Positions 1-10,712 of a stretch of DNA of 64,000 nucleotides are shown piece after piece. The stretch lies in NCBI GenBank assembly GCA_963855995.1, contig OY979724.1, forward strand, positions 12,322,032-12,386,031, in the 5' to 3' direction. Every line of letters begins with the position of its first letter. The first letter of the stretch is position 1. The notes under the pieces were generated by a model that worked only from the letters and a program-made list of their open reading frames with translations, was not told the DNA's origin and searched no databases. The stretch is from Muricea muricata (taxonomy: Eukaryota; Cnidaria; Anthozoa; Malacalcyonacea; Plexauridae). Made by a program: the position numbers and the translations under genes.

Positions 1-173
1 TTAAATAAGTGTGAGAATTACGGCATTAAAAATTGCATGTCATCTACACTTAAGGATATAAGTTGCCAAAAAAAAAAAAACAACTTTAGTGAATCTGTTG
101 AGTTTCAATTGCTTTTTATTTTTGCCTAATTCTCATGCTTATTTGACCCAGCCTTGGACTTTGGTAAGTATCA

Positions 174-415
174 GGGGCCGGTTGTATCAAAGGCGTTTAG
201 CTTAAACGGTGGATAAGTCAAAAATATGAAACACGTTTCCATGTTGTATAAACAAACCAGCTGAAGTTATTTGACCTGAGAAGAACAATTATATATAAAA
301 CTAAATATTTATTCTATTTCAACTCATAATTTCGGTTCCGTACTAGGTGTAAAACTGATTTTTAAATTTCACTTATCCACCGTTTAAGCTAAACGCCTTT
401 GATACAACCGGCCCC
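174..415. mobile_element. Harbinger-type MITE
   Basis: A 242-bp element with terminal inverted repeats of about 45 bp. The ends begin GGGGCCGGTTGTATCAAAGG and finish with its reverse complement. The first 13 bases match the ends of the two larger Harbinger elements in this window (38808 and 60571), so this is probably a non-autonomous derivative moved by the same type of transposase. The middle is AT-rich and non-coding. I cannot see an unambiguous target duplication. Confidence 0.8.
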
Positions 416-1249
416 AGGTTTATATTTACTCCGGAACAGTTAACACAACGAAAAGCCCATGCCCATACAGCTAAGGTTTTACGTTTGAAAATTCAATCAA
501 AAACTCAGTCTAAGTGGGTTTAAGTAGCTAGAGATAACGTAATTTATCTTTTTATTTTGCTTTTTTGTTTATAACGTAATTTATTAGCTAAATGTATGGA
601 CTGCGAGGGTGTGCGCCGTGTGTAAGTTGCATGGGGTTAGGTTTATTAAAGGAATTAAAATTTTTGAAAGTATGCTTAAAAACCAAAATCTGTCGTCACT
701 TCTAACAAAACAGTTAAGAGTAGGTTTCAACATCAACTAAATTGATCTATACTATTAACTAAGAAAAATGCGAATTAAGTTTTATATTTTGCAAGCAAAT
801 TTCAAATAGAATTCTCACCTGTTTTTATGTACGAGCTTTTTCTGTTTACGTTTGATCTAAAATATCCAAATAAATTGCATTTAAAATGCATACTTTACCG
901 AAATTTTAACTCTTTTAATTTTCGAAATTGGGTGGCAGTCGGGGTGGTGGTGGTGCATGCGGGTTTATCAGCTGTGAGTGACTGTGCGATGGTGAGGAAA
1001 GTGAAGGTAACGAATGGAATGCAGGAGCTTAGAACTGAGGAAGACAGCTTAGAACTGAGGCAGGTAGGCAGTTGGTAGGATCAGCGGGGGGCACTTGACA
1101 TTTTGGCTTTGGGAATCAAATTTGCATGCTAAGTACTTAAGTCACTAACGTTTGTTGTTTTAATTTGTTAGGTACGCGCGGCTGCTCTCTAGGGAAGATC
1201 AACTTAGCAATTGTATTAGCACTTGCAAAGTTGGTCTTCTCTTTGCCGG
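416..1249. other. No gene or named repeat seen
   Basis: AT-rich sequence with a G-rich patch around 930-1080. An 83-codon frame at 827-1078 has no recognisable domain and starts in AT-rich low-complexity sequence. I regard it as chance. Confidence 0.4.
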
Positions 1250-1367
1250 CTACCCCGGCCAGTTCTCCGAGTGCTACTTCCACCGTGAATAAGTAGAAGT
1301 ACTTGTACTACATGTATAAGTACTTCTACTTAGGTGGAAGTGGCACTTGGGGAGCTGGCCGGGGTAG
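1250..1367. repeat. 118-bp imperfect hairpin
   Basis: The arm beginning CTACCCCGGCC at 1250 pairs with GGCCGGGGTAG ending at 1367. The pairing continues inward through the TACTTCCACC/GGTGGAAGTG segment to AAGTAGAAGTACTT/AAGTACTTCTACTT around a short centre. Several mismatches would be G-U pairs in RNA. It directly precedes the dispersed repeat at 1364. A degenerate MITE is the most likely identity; a transcribed hairpin is possible. Confidence 0.6.
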
Positions 1368-1720
1368 GGGGATTTTTTTTATTCAATTTCTCAATTCCCA
1401 TGGGAATTGAATTTTTAATTAAAAAGGGGTCACAAGTAAATTTTGTAAACAATTTATTGAAAAAATTTGTAAAGATTACATACAATTTGAATAACAATAA
1501 AAAGAGATTAACTACCACACATTGTACTTATTAAAATAACAACAGAAGAAAACAGAACATGGCAGAGAGAACAATAACACAAGGGAATGAACAAAGTTCT
1601 AAAAAACTTGGGTCTTTTCAACGTAAGTAAATGTTTATACTTCAAAATATATTATAACAATGAAACAACTTGAAGTGATAAATTTTGAGAGTTTTGCAAA
1701 GGTTTACCCAGCATATAACG
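1364..1720 (+). repeat. Dispersed repeat, copy 1
   Basis: This stretch is collinear with 7066-7440: a G-rich start, then a perfect 18-bp palindrome CAATTCCCATGGGAATTG, then a shared run from the GTCAC motif through TTTGTAAACAATTT to GAAGAAAACAGAACA. The open frames on both strands here owe their length to this repeat and show no protein family. Confidence 0.65.
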
Positions 1721-1854
1721 AGTTGTTTCACAATTACAAAGAAAAACATGTGGCTCAAAACATGCAACTGATAGAGATGACGAGAAGGCTTAACAAGTCT
1801 AAGTAGAAAGGTTTTCAAAAGTTAGTCACATTTTTATAACCATATGTAACTACC

Positions 1855-1945
1855 CTGTCAACTCTCCCAGTGGGAAGAACCGGAGTACCCGGAGAAAACC
1901 CACGAGTTTTGGCGGAGCGTTGACCAACGCTTTTTCAAATACAGC
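1855..1945 (-). mobile_element. SINE fragment, conserved central part
   Basis: Contains the block GGAGTACCCGGAGAAAACCC followed by ACGAG..GGCGGAGCGTTGAC. The same block sits inside the longer SINE at 54090-54372. This GGAGGAAACCGGAGTACCC-type core recurs in SINEs of many marine animals; I believe it is the Nin-type conserved domain, though that name is from memory. The tRNA-like head is missing here. Orientation is assigned from the complete copy, whose tRNA-like head is on the minus strand. Confidence 0.55.
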
Positions 1946-2219
1946 CAGCCTCACAGAAGAAAGGTATTTTTGTCAAAAGAAAAATATTATTTTTAATCAA
2001 TTGTGCTTTTATAAGTCAGAAAAAATACATGCACGAATTACCAACGAATTTTGATGGCTTTGAGACATGTAACGTGGGCACATAATTCTTCCTAAAAATA
2101 CTTTTTTGTACTCGAAACAACCCTTCAAAACGTCGAAAAACAACGAAGAAACGATTTTTTTATAAATTCCAAATTGACCAAGCTGTAATGTTCGGAGCCA
2201 CATTTTTCTTATTGCGTTT

Positions 2220-2740
2220 CTAACCTGACAATGTGAAATGCACTAAACATTGCTACCTTTATTTTTTTTAACAAAAAATTCAAAAATACATAGAATAAAA
2301 ACCAAGCATTTTTAGAATATTGTGTGTAGCACGACATTTTTCAGAAACCAATCTCTTACACTTTTCTTTGCATAACAGTGCATGCGATCTATTTTTCGCA
2401 AAAAAATACAAAGAAAGTCTCAGACATCTCATTTTTCTGCTGGGCACAAGAACAGAAGCTTTTTGTTCAAATTGTGATAATTTATTTGAGATAACTTTGG
2501 GCAAAATTCTATTTTTCATTGAAAACAGCCGAAAAATCAATGCTTTGGCTTTGCCCAGCAACTAATGAAGTCACTCGATAGTGAAGTTGCTTTATATACA
2601 ATTGATAGTTTCAGTGTTAAAGAGACCAAAATAAAAGTAGAAATACATAACTTAGATTGATCTTGGATTGAAAAGTAAAAAATTTATTCGAAGAATCAAT
2701 TTAAATTTAGTCTTTTTGGAAAGTACCATTGTCAGGTTAG
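2220..2740. mobile_element. Candidate DNA element with 15-bp TIRs
   Basis: CTAACCTGACAATG at 2220 is repeated as CATTGTCAGGTTAG ending at 2740. The 521-bp interior contains two overlapping 80-90 codon frames on opposite strands (2280-2565) without a recognisable family. The inverted pair is the only support, and I see no clear target duplication. Confidence 0.45.
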
Positions 2741-4672
2741 GAACATATCTCTTTGAAGTATAAATTCATCTTTACTTACTTGTTGAAAAGACTATATTCA
2801 AGAGCCATGTAAACCTGTTTTCTTATATTATTATTACCACGCAAGTATTACAAAGTGGAATATTTGAAATGAAAACTTGAACTGAAGCAAAGGAAATGCA
2901 CATACAAATTCAGAAATATTTCAATTGCCAAAATACAAATTCACCACAACCAAACAATATAAAAAGTTCCAGTAGGCAATATGTTGTAATTTTAATTAAG
3001 AAACTTATAAAGTAATAAATCATACAGGAAACACAAAAGAAATCATTTTCTCATCTTACAGAATCGGTATTTTCAAAATCACTTTGCTATAGATCTGATG
3101 TATAAAATTGACGAGTTTCACAAGCCATTTACAACATTCGCATCTGTGTATGTCAGATATCTCGCCTTCAGCTTGGGTTTCTATATCCGATACAACCCGG
3201 TCACTTGTATTGTAAATAGTACAAATCAAAATTGTTATCAAATCAAAGTCTCAAACTAATTTAAATTATTCTACTCCATATAATGCCAGACAGTTTTACT
3301 TTTTCTCAGGAAAGACCTTATGTTCAACAAGGTAAATTTGGCATGTTAATTAAGAAGTCTGTAAAATTTGAAATTGCATAGTATCAACTAAAAGCTTCAT
3401 GTGACTTAAAACTTTTTCAAGTCGATGTAATACGAAGAACTCTGGTAAAGTATTTACTGTATCCAGGCATCAATAGAAAACTTTTAAAATTAAAAATTGT
3501 AGTTACTTATACTTATTATTGGCCAACATCTGTACTGCTTGTTTATCTAGAAAATCTGGCATACTGTCAATTTTTTTAGTCCAAGGAAACTTTTTTACTC
3601 TTAAATTCTTACATCCGCCACATCTTTTCTTTGCTAATAAAAAGAGCCCACAGAATTTATTTGGCAAGTTGTGGTTTTCTTTTTCATTTAAGATATGTAA
3701 TTAATTGATAAAGTTAAAGAACAACTGCATCAGTTCATCTCAATTCCAAACAAGTTCCACTTTGTAAACAAAAGACAATATGCTAGCTTATTTTGTCCTT
3801 AATAAGTAGTTCATCTTAAAGTTTGAAAGTCAACATTCTAGTACAAAATCACAAAGTCTGTATCTAAGATAAATTACCAGTAGTATAAAATATTACAAAG
3901 TATTTTTTAACTTTAAAGGGTCCAATATAACATTGAGAACTATTGTGATTTTCAAATGAACTTTCCAAACTTTCAAATGAACACTCAAAGCCAGCTTAAA
4001 CAAAAGATGATTGAGATAGTAAACCAGGAAATAACATAGGTGTTGTAATTTTTTATCAAAAATATGATATAGTGCATATAACAGAAACATTTCAATTAAA
4101 AAGTAGAAATATATTTCCTGTGGTTAGTTTTAATTGCTACATATATTGAAATTTTAGTATAATAATGGATGTTTTTGTTTCTGGCAAAGTCACCTCAATC
4201 TCCTTATGTTTAACCAACATTACAAAGTCAAATAATGACAAACACGAATGATTAAACACAAATTTATATTTTAATGGGTAAAAATAAATATGTCCAAATT
4301 AGTATAATCATGCATATAGGTCTAGTAGGGTACCAATTTTTAGAAACAGAATTGTGTTGTTTAGAGGCATAACATATAAAATTGCTAGATTTGATATTTC
4401 AGTTTTTTAAGAAAGCCTTTTGTATGTGTTTTCATGAACTCTTGGGCCATAATTCAATTGATTTGAACCAAATAAGATTCTAACTTTCTTTTAAAACACA
4501 GTTCATCATTATTTGACTTTTTCTAAGATTAAAATGCTTCTGGAGCACATGAGATTCCACGGTATGTGTACCCACAAAATAATCGTCAAATTAGGTGAGA
4601 ATGAAACCGTCATGTCCAAAATTATACCGTCCCAAATTGTCCCATATTCAATATTGTACATGCAATATTCCA
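2741..4672. other. AT-rich, nothing recognised
   Basis: About 1.9 kb of strongly AT-rich DNA with recurring ATTACAAAGT words but no clear tandem period, terminal repeats or convincing reading frame. It could be ordinary intergenic or intronic sequence. Confidence 0.4.
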
Positions 4673-4850
4673 ATACCTTTAACAATTTCATTTTTCATAA
4701 TCTTCCAGTTGTTGAGAGGAGGTTAAGCATTTTGTCGATCTACAAACAAATTTCAAAGAATTCTATTGAAGATAGATAACTGAAATGGTAAACAAACTGC
4801 AAAAGATAACAATGCAAGTGGTTGTGTAAAAACTAAAGACCACGTAAAGT
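4673..4850 (+). repeat. Dispersed repeat shared with 14.95 kb
   Basis: Collinear with 14949-15125: both have an ATCTTCCAG/ATCTGCCAG start, then GTCGATCTACAAACAAATTTC / GTCAATCTACAAACAAATTTC and a matching AAATGGTAAACAAA. I estimate roughly 70 percent identity by eye. The element type is unknown. Confidence 0.55.
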
Positions 4851-4982
4851 CGGCCATTCTGTACAGTGTTTGGATTTGACAGTTTGAATTTTAATTGCCT
4901 CAAGAAAAGTCTAAAAGGCATTAAAAACATAACATTCCTTGTTCTTTTTTAACATCCCGACCTTGCACGACTCCCACATCCT

Positions 4983-5528
4983 GCTCCGTCTCCTCCTATC
5001 CACCTCCCACCCTCAAGGCCCTGTCACACGGTGCAATTTTTCTTGCACTTGTAACTGCTCCGTCTCCTTCTCCATCCACCTCTTACCCTTAAGGCCCTGT
5101 CACACGGTGCACTTTTCCTTGCATTCACCGTAGCAAAAAAGATGGCGACATGTCGATTTTACCAGAATGCATTGCAGGTATCAAGAAAGAATACGTGGGA
5201 AAAGATGACAAGAAACAAAGCTACTGGATTGAAATTTTAACACAAGTGTGAAAATAACCTATTGTCTTCTGTCTGTTCTTTAAAAGACGTTAATTTGCCT
5301 TTTTAAACAATTTCAGACTACCATGCACTCTGGTAAAATCGACATTTGCCATCTTTTTTGCTACAGGGAAAATCTACTCTTAAGTAAATTTGTGACAAAT
5401 GTTTGGTACGTTAAAAAACCCCAGCAATTGCAAACTGTGATGGAAACTTGCATTTGCCAATTTTACATCTCCCAATAGTAGAATTGCATTTCAAGTTGCA
5501 AGAAAAATTGCATTGTGACAGGACCTTT
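4983..5528. mobile_element. MITE with duplicated left end
   Basis: The terminal repeat AAGGCCCTGTCACACGGTGC occurs at 5015 and again at 5091, inside a direct repeat of about 75 bp that includes the preceding GCTCCGTCTCC. The opposite end is CAAGTTGCAAGAAAAATTGC followed by ATTGTGACAGGACCTTT at 5528. A second, inner inverted pair (GTAGCAAAAAAGATGGC near 5127 against GCCATCTTTTTTGCTAC near 5350) lies inside. It is non-coding. The superfamily is not certain; a hAT-like origin is possible. Confidence 0.7.
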
Positions 5529-6650
5529 ATTCTCCAGTGTTCCCGCCAACCTGCTCCCACCATTAGATGGAAAGTCCTTTTTTCACTACATTTTAGTAAT
5601 TAGGCTACCCCCCCTCCTCTCACAAGTCTGTAATCGCCTGACGAAATCAATTGGTCGACAGTCCAAGGCATGTTTTGTAATCGAAATTCACAAAATTAAA
5701 ATTAAATTGCCTTTTTACTCCGCCTGCCGTAGGCGAGGCGGAGTTTTAAATTCGCCCGGTTTCTGTTTTTTTTTTTTCGGTGTCAGAAGTCGGTGCCGCC
5801 GCTAATGGGTGATACCGCTGGGCACAAGCCGCGTGAGCCGACCTAAACACGTCGTTTAAACTCAATTTCCAGCGGAATATGTCAACAAAACACGCATTTT
5901 AACATGTATGCTAGAACATCTAAACCGCAAGAAGGTTTTACGTGCAAAAATTCTCATGTAAAATGTTTTAAAACGACAAATTCCACCGCGAAACTTTCCC
6001 GAGGAGCGATGAGAGCGTGCTTCCGTCATTTTATGTTGTATTCCTACTTTTAAGGAAATTTAGAAATTTCTACACAAGAATCAAACGCAAATTCTACTGA
6101 AATATCTACATACAAAACACAATTTTTAACATGTAATAGTCAACAAAAAGGGACAGGAAGGTTCTTTATCAAAAAATTGCTCCAGAAATGTTTTAAAACG
6201 GCAAATAAAAGGTAAGAGACATTTTACATTCCAATTCCAGAAATACATATGTTAGTCTAAAGTTCCCAACAAATTATATCGTGGAGACTTCAGACTTAAT
6301 AGCTTAGTCTAATTTTTAATTTTTGTTGTTTTTATGAGCGATTTTAATACTTGTTTTGTTAGAACGTCACGTTGAATAGTTGACTCAGAGAAAGGATTTC
6401 AAATTGGATATCACAGAAAATACAGATCACAGAAATACTTTTAAGTCGATTACTGTAAAGATTGTTGCTATAATTATTAAAATAGCAAGAAAAAAACTCA
6501 AAAATGCAAAATAAAAAAAAGAACAAAATTTAACTTAAATTTAGTAAAATTTCAACTGGCACTTTCTTAATTTGCCAAAACTTTATCAGACACCCTGCCT
6601 ATATACCAATGTTTTAACTGACACCTGAAGCTTTCTGGAAGTAAATACTT
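5529..6650. other. Intergenic with a GC-rich hairpin
   Basis: No convincing gene. At 5718-5743 CTCCGCCT and AGGCGGAG form an 8-bp stem around GCCGTAGGCG, a local GC-rich island in AT-rich DNA. The rest is AT-rich. A 96-codon frame at 5515-5805 overlaps the MITE end and has no family resemblance. Confidence 0.4.
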
Positions 6651-6663
6651 TGTCAGCATGTCG

Positions 6664-6960
6664 AAAGTCTAACTGACAACTTGTGGGCATGTACAGGTCA
6701 AAGTCTAACCGACATCTTGTCAACAAGCCAAAAGCCTAACTGATATCTTTTCAACAAGTGAAAAGCCTTACCGACATCTTGTCAACAAGCCAAAAGCCTT
6801 ACCGGCATCTTGTCAACAAGCCAAAAGCCTAACCAACATCTTTTCAACAAGCCAAAAGCCTAACTGACATCTTGTCAACAAGCCAAAAACCTAACCGACA
6901 TCTTGTCAACATGCCAAAAATCTAACTAGGAGCATATCAACATGTCAAAAGTCCATTTCA
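6664..6960. repeat. 31-bp tandem repeat
   Basis: About nine degenerate copies of a 31-bp unit containing CCGACATCTTGTCAACAAGC and AAAAGCCTAA. Central copies are nearly identical and outer copies decay on both sides. Each unit contains the short palindrome CTTGTCAACAAG, so a single strand could fold in every unit. Confidence 0.8.
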
Positions 6961-7065
6961 AAGCTTGTCCACATATCAAAAGACTAACTTCTAGTACGAA
7001 GTTCAAATTCGAATTAGCTATAACACAACGTATTGTACTCACTGCTTATGTAAGTACTTCTTCTA

Positions 7066-7440
7066 ATTAGGGGGAGGGGGTGGGGTTAATTCAATTTCTT
7101 AATTCCCATGGGAATTGAGTTTTTTATGAAAAGGAGTCACGGTCAAATTTTGTAAACAATTTTTTGAAAAGAGTTTGTAAAGACTAGAATTTGAATAACA
7201 AAAAAAGATTATCTACCATATACTGTTGTTGTTAAAATAAAATAGAAGAAAACAGAACAGGACAATATACACTGCTTTTAACACAAGTGAATAAACAGAA
7301 GTGAATGGACAAAATTGAAAACTGAGGCAATGTTTGGTCCGTTTTCAATATAAATGTTTATACTTCAAAGATAAATAACTGCAAAACTAGAAGTGGATAA
7401 ATTTTGCGAGTTTGACAAAGAATTGTAAAACCAAACTATA
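7066..7440 (+). repeat. Dispersed repeat, copy 2
   Basis: Second copy of the repeat at 1364-1720, in the same orientation and with the same AATTCCCATGGGAATT palindrome. It has small insertions and deletions relative to copy 1. The two copies lie 5.7 kb apart and are preceded by similar TACTTCT words. Confidence 0.65.
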
Positions 7441-7870
7441 AAGAAATGCGTGAAACATATTTTCACTGAACTTCATTAAAAATCATTTGTTTGGTTTGGG
7501 TTCTTTTTTGTACAACAATAATCAGTTTTGAATTCTGCTTTGTCAAGTCACTGATGGTGTTAGACTGGGGAAAATAAAAAAAGATTATCAAGCCAACGTG
7601 TTAAGCAAGAGGCAAGATTAAAGTTTTTAAACAGTTGATATTAGAAGCACAATTCCTCGTGATTTTTAAACCATCTCAATCTTCTTAATGATACAAAGTT
7701 GAATAGTAAAAACTATCGTGTTTTGTCATTAACAATGCTTAAATGTCAAGAAAGCTAAAGAAAATATAAAGGGGTTTGCCAAAAAAGAGCCCTCTTCAAA
7801 AATGTCTTACCTGGTTTATAATGACTAAAAATAAGGCCAATGTTAACAAAAGTTGCATAGGTACCTGTGT

Positions 7871-8286
7871 GTAAGAACAAGCATTAATGGACCATCCCCC
7901 AATTAGACAAACTTTTAAATTCGAAAACAATTTTAGCACAGTTGGAAAGAGCTTCCTAAATTTAGTGAAATTGTGAAGTTTGGTTGCAAAATATTGTACA
8001 ATGTGGAAAATATAGTCCTGTAAAGTTTGGGAATTTTGTATACACTTTGGTAGAGAGAACGGAAAAGCGTTACCACTATGTGGAAATGTGGTAACGCTTT
8101 TTCCCGCGTAATACCAAAGTATAGAAAATTCGCGAACTTTACATTACTATATTTTAGACATTTTACAATATTTTACAATCAAACTTCACATTTCAGTAAA
8201 TTTAGGAAACTCTTTCCATCTGTGCTAAAATTGTTTTCGAATTTAAAAGTTTGTCTAATTGGGGAACGGTCCATTGCTTTTCTTAC
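7871..8286. mobile_element. Large-arm inverted-repeat MITE
   Basis: Two arms of about 190 bp face each other around GTGGTAACGC/GCGTTACCAC near 8075. The outer parts read AATGGACCATCCCCCAATTA on the left against TAATTGGGGAACGGTCCATT on the right. The arms are about 85 percent alike by eye, so the palindrome is old. The 70-codon frame at 8078-8290 lies wholly in the right arm and is not a gene. Confidence 0.85.
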
Positions 8287-8523
8287 TTAAATATTTAATA
8301 ACAGATCCATTTAATGAGTTTCAAACCAAATTAAAGATGGCGAATTTGAACCCAAAATTCAGCAATATAAATAAAGTCTTTGTTGAGGAAAAAGCTATTT
8401 CCGCCTGAAAGTAATAATTTGCATACATTTATTAAGACATTCCTACCTTATTCATTCATGAACAATTAATGCATGGATGACACGTGGTGAAGAAATAGTT
8501 CAACTACATTAGCAAGTTTCTGA

Positions 8524-9298
8524 TTTAATAGAAAGTAATAAAAATAAGAGAATAATTATAAAAAATAATAAAAAAAAAAATAAAATGCTAAAAAATAACT
8601 AAAAAATACTAAAAAAATACTAAAAAATAAAAAATAAAGAAAAAAATACTAAAGAATAAGAAATAATAATAAAAAATAATAAAAAATGCTAGAAAATACT
8701 AAAAAATAACAAAAAATGATAAAAAATAATAATAGAAAGTAATTAAAAATACTAAAAATTATCTAAAACTAATAAGAACTAATCGAAAATAATATAAATG
8801 CACAAAAATAACTGAAAAATACTAAAAAATAAAAAAAATACCAAAAATAAAAAATAATAATAAAAAATACTAAAAATAACAAAAAATGATAAAAAAATAA
8901 TAATAGAAAATAATTAAAAATACTAAAAATTAATTTAAACTGATAAAAACTAATCAAAAATAACAAAAAATAATATAAAATGCTCAAAAATAACTAAATA
9001 TTCTTAAAAAATAAAAAATAAAGAAAAAATACTAAAACATATGAAACAATAATTTAAAATAATAAAAAGTAAGAAAAAATACTAAAAATAACAAAAAAAA
9101 AATAATAATAAAAAATAATTAAAAATACTAAAAACTAATCAAAAATAATATAAAATGCTCAAAAATAACTAAAAAATAAAAAATAAAGAAAAAATACTAA
9201 AAATAAAAAATAATTATAAAAAATAACAAAAAATGATCAAAAGAATAATAATAGAAAATAATTAAAAATACTAAAAATTAATTTAAACTGATAAAAAC
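8524..9298. repeat. A-rich simple-sequence array, left part
   Basis: Degenerate repeats of AAAAATACTAAAAATAA-type words with rarer ATGCTCAAAAATAACT. A higher-order phrase, from ACTAAAAATTAATTTAAACTG to ATAATATAAAATGCTC, recurs near 8917 and 9270. The array is interrupted at 9301 by the element described next and resumes at 14621. Confidence 0.85.
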
Positions 9299-10418
9299 TA
9301 ACACGGGGCGAAAAATGCAATTTGCCGAAAATTTGCGCATGAGACAAACCCGTGCGCAAAAATAGTGACTAAATTTGCGCGCGAGTTTGCCCACGTGCGT
9401 TTTCTAAGTTTGCAACGCTTAAATTTGCTAGAAATCTGCGTACAGGTTTGCATCTAGGCAAACTTTTAAGCAACTTTGCAGTTATAATGCCCGAGGGCAA
9501 ACCGGTGGCAAAGTTTGTTGAACAAAAAATAGTTTGCTTTAAATTTTTCGACCGGTTTGCGTATTCAAAATTAAATTGCAAAGCTGCTTGCACATTTGCA
9601 TCGGTTTTGCAAATGTGGACTTCTTAGGTTTTGCGGTCAACCAAAATTCCGCTTATATCGGAATTCTAGTTGCGTGCTAATAATTCAATACATTACTCAG
9701 TTGTTTGGAAAGCACTCAACAAATTATTATAACAAGTCTTTTCATAAAAAAATGCGGCAATGCCTCGCGATCAACAAAATCAGTGGCTTGTTGATTAATA
9801 AAATATTATCGTGACGTATGCAATATCGTGCAACTATACATACCAAAATGATCCTTTTACAATGAGCATTTGGCAATGGTTATTAATTCAGCCGATAATA
9901 GAGTTCTTTGTATCAATGATTCATATTGGTAAAGTAACTTTTCAGCTATTACACCGTCGTAAAACTAGCAAAAATTCCTCAAGAAAAAACTAGTTTGCTC
10001 TAAATTTCGGTATAGGTTTGCATATTCAAAATTCAGTTGCAAAGCTAGTTGCAAATTTGCAACGAGTTTGCTGATGTGGATTTCTAAAGGTTATTAGGAT
10101 ATAACCTTTGGAAAAACTTAAACAGCTATCGCAATCAAATAAATTAACCATATGCGGGAAGGGTTATAATCTAAAGTTTAAGATATTATAATAAGATTTT
10201 GATCGAATAGAGATATTGAGATTTAAAACGAGAATATTATTGTTAACGTGTCGTCATTCGCATTACAGATATACAGCTTCTAAACCCTAGCTTTATAACG
10301 TTTGCCTAAACACCAAACACTACCACTCGTCGAATGGCCTAACACTACCACTTGTCAAGCGTTCTTCAATTTCTATAGTGCTTTTGGCTAAGGTACAGGT
10401 AGGGGTTCATAATCTTAG

Positions 10419-10712
10419 CATGAGCTCCTCATCCGAATTTACGATGTCAGTAAATTGCTAAAAGCGTCTAAATTTACTCATATGGTAAATTTACGACAAC
10501 GCTAACCCTAACCCTAACCCTAAACCTAACCCTGTATTCACCCCACCTGCCGCCGCCGACCTCCCGCCCCTTAAAGTGAATCCTACTTTTATAATGTTTG
10601 GTTAATGTCTCATTGTTACGGTGCACTAACGTTGTCGTGAATTTACTATATTAGTAAATTTAGAGGCGTTTAAGAATTTACTGATATAGTAAATTCAGAG
10701 GAAGAGCTCATG
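10419..10712. mobile_element. MITE with telomere-like core
   Basis: Arms of about 80 bp run CATGAGCTC...GAATTTAC...GTAAATTTACGACAACG on the left, with the inverted counterpart CGTTGTCGTGAATTTAC...GAGCTCATG on the right. Each arm contains smaller GTAAATT/AATTTAC palindromes. The core holds a (CTAACC)n tract and a C-rich stretch. It is nested in the 5.3 kb element. Confidence 0.7.
10502..10533. repeat. Interstitial telomere-like repeat
   Basis: About five units of CTAACC (TTAGGG on the other strand), one of them CTAAAC. TTAGGG is the usual telomere unit of animals other than most insects and nematodes. The tract is inside a MITE, so it is not a chromosome end. Confidence 0.85.

Noticed and set aside
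6664..6960. A CRISPR-like array
   Set aside because: The 31-bp units are contiguous and degenerate, with no unique spacers, in a eukaryotic repeat-rich setting.
10502..10533. A chromosome end
   Set aside because: Only about five telomere-like units, enclosed within a MITE and flanked by ordinary sequence on both sides.
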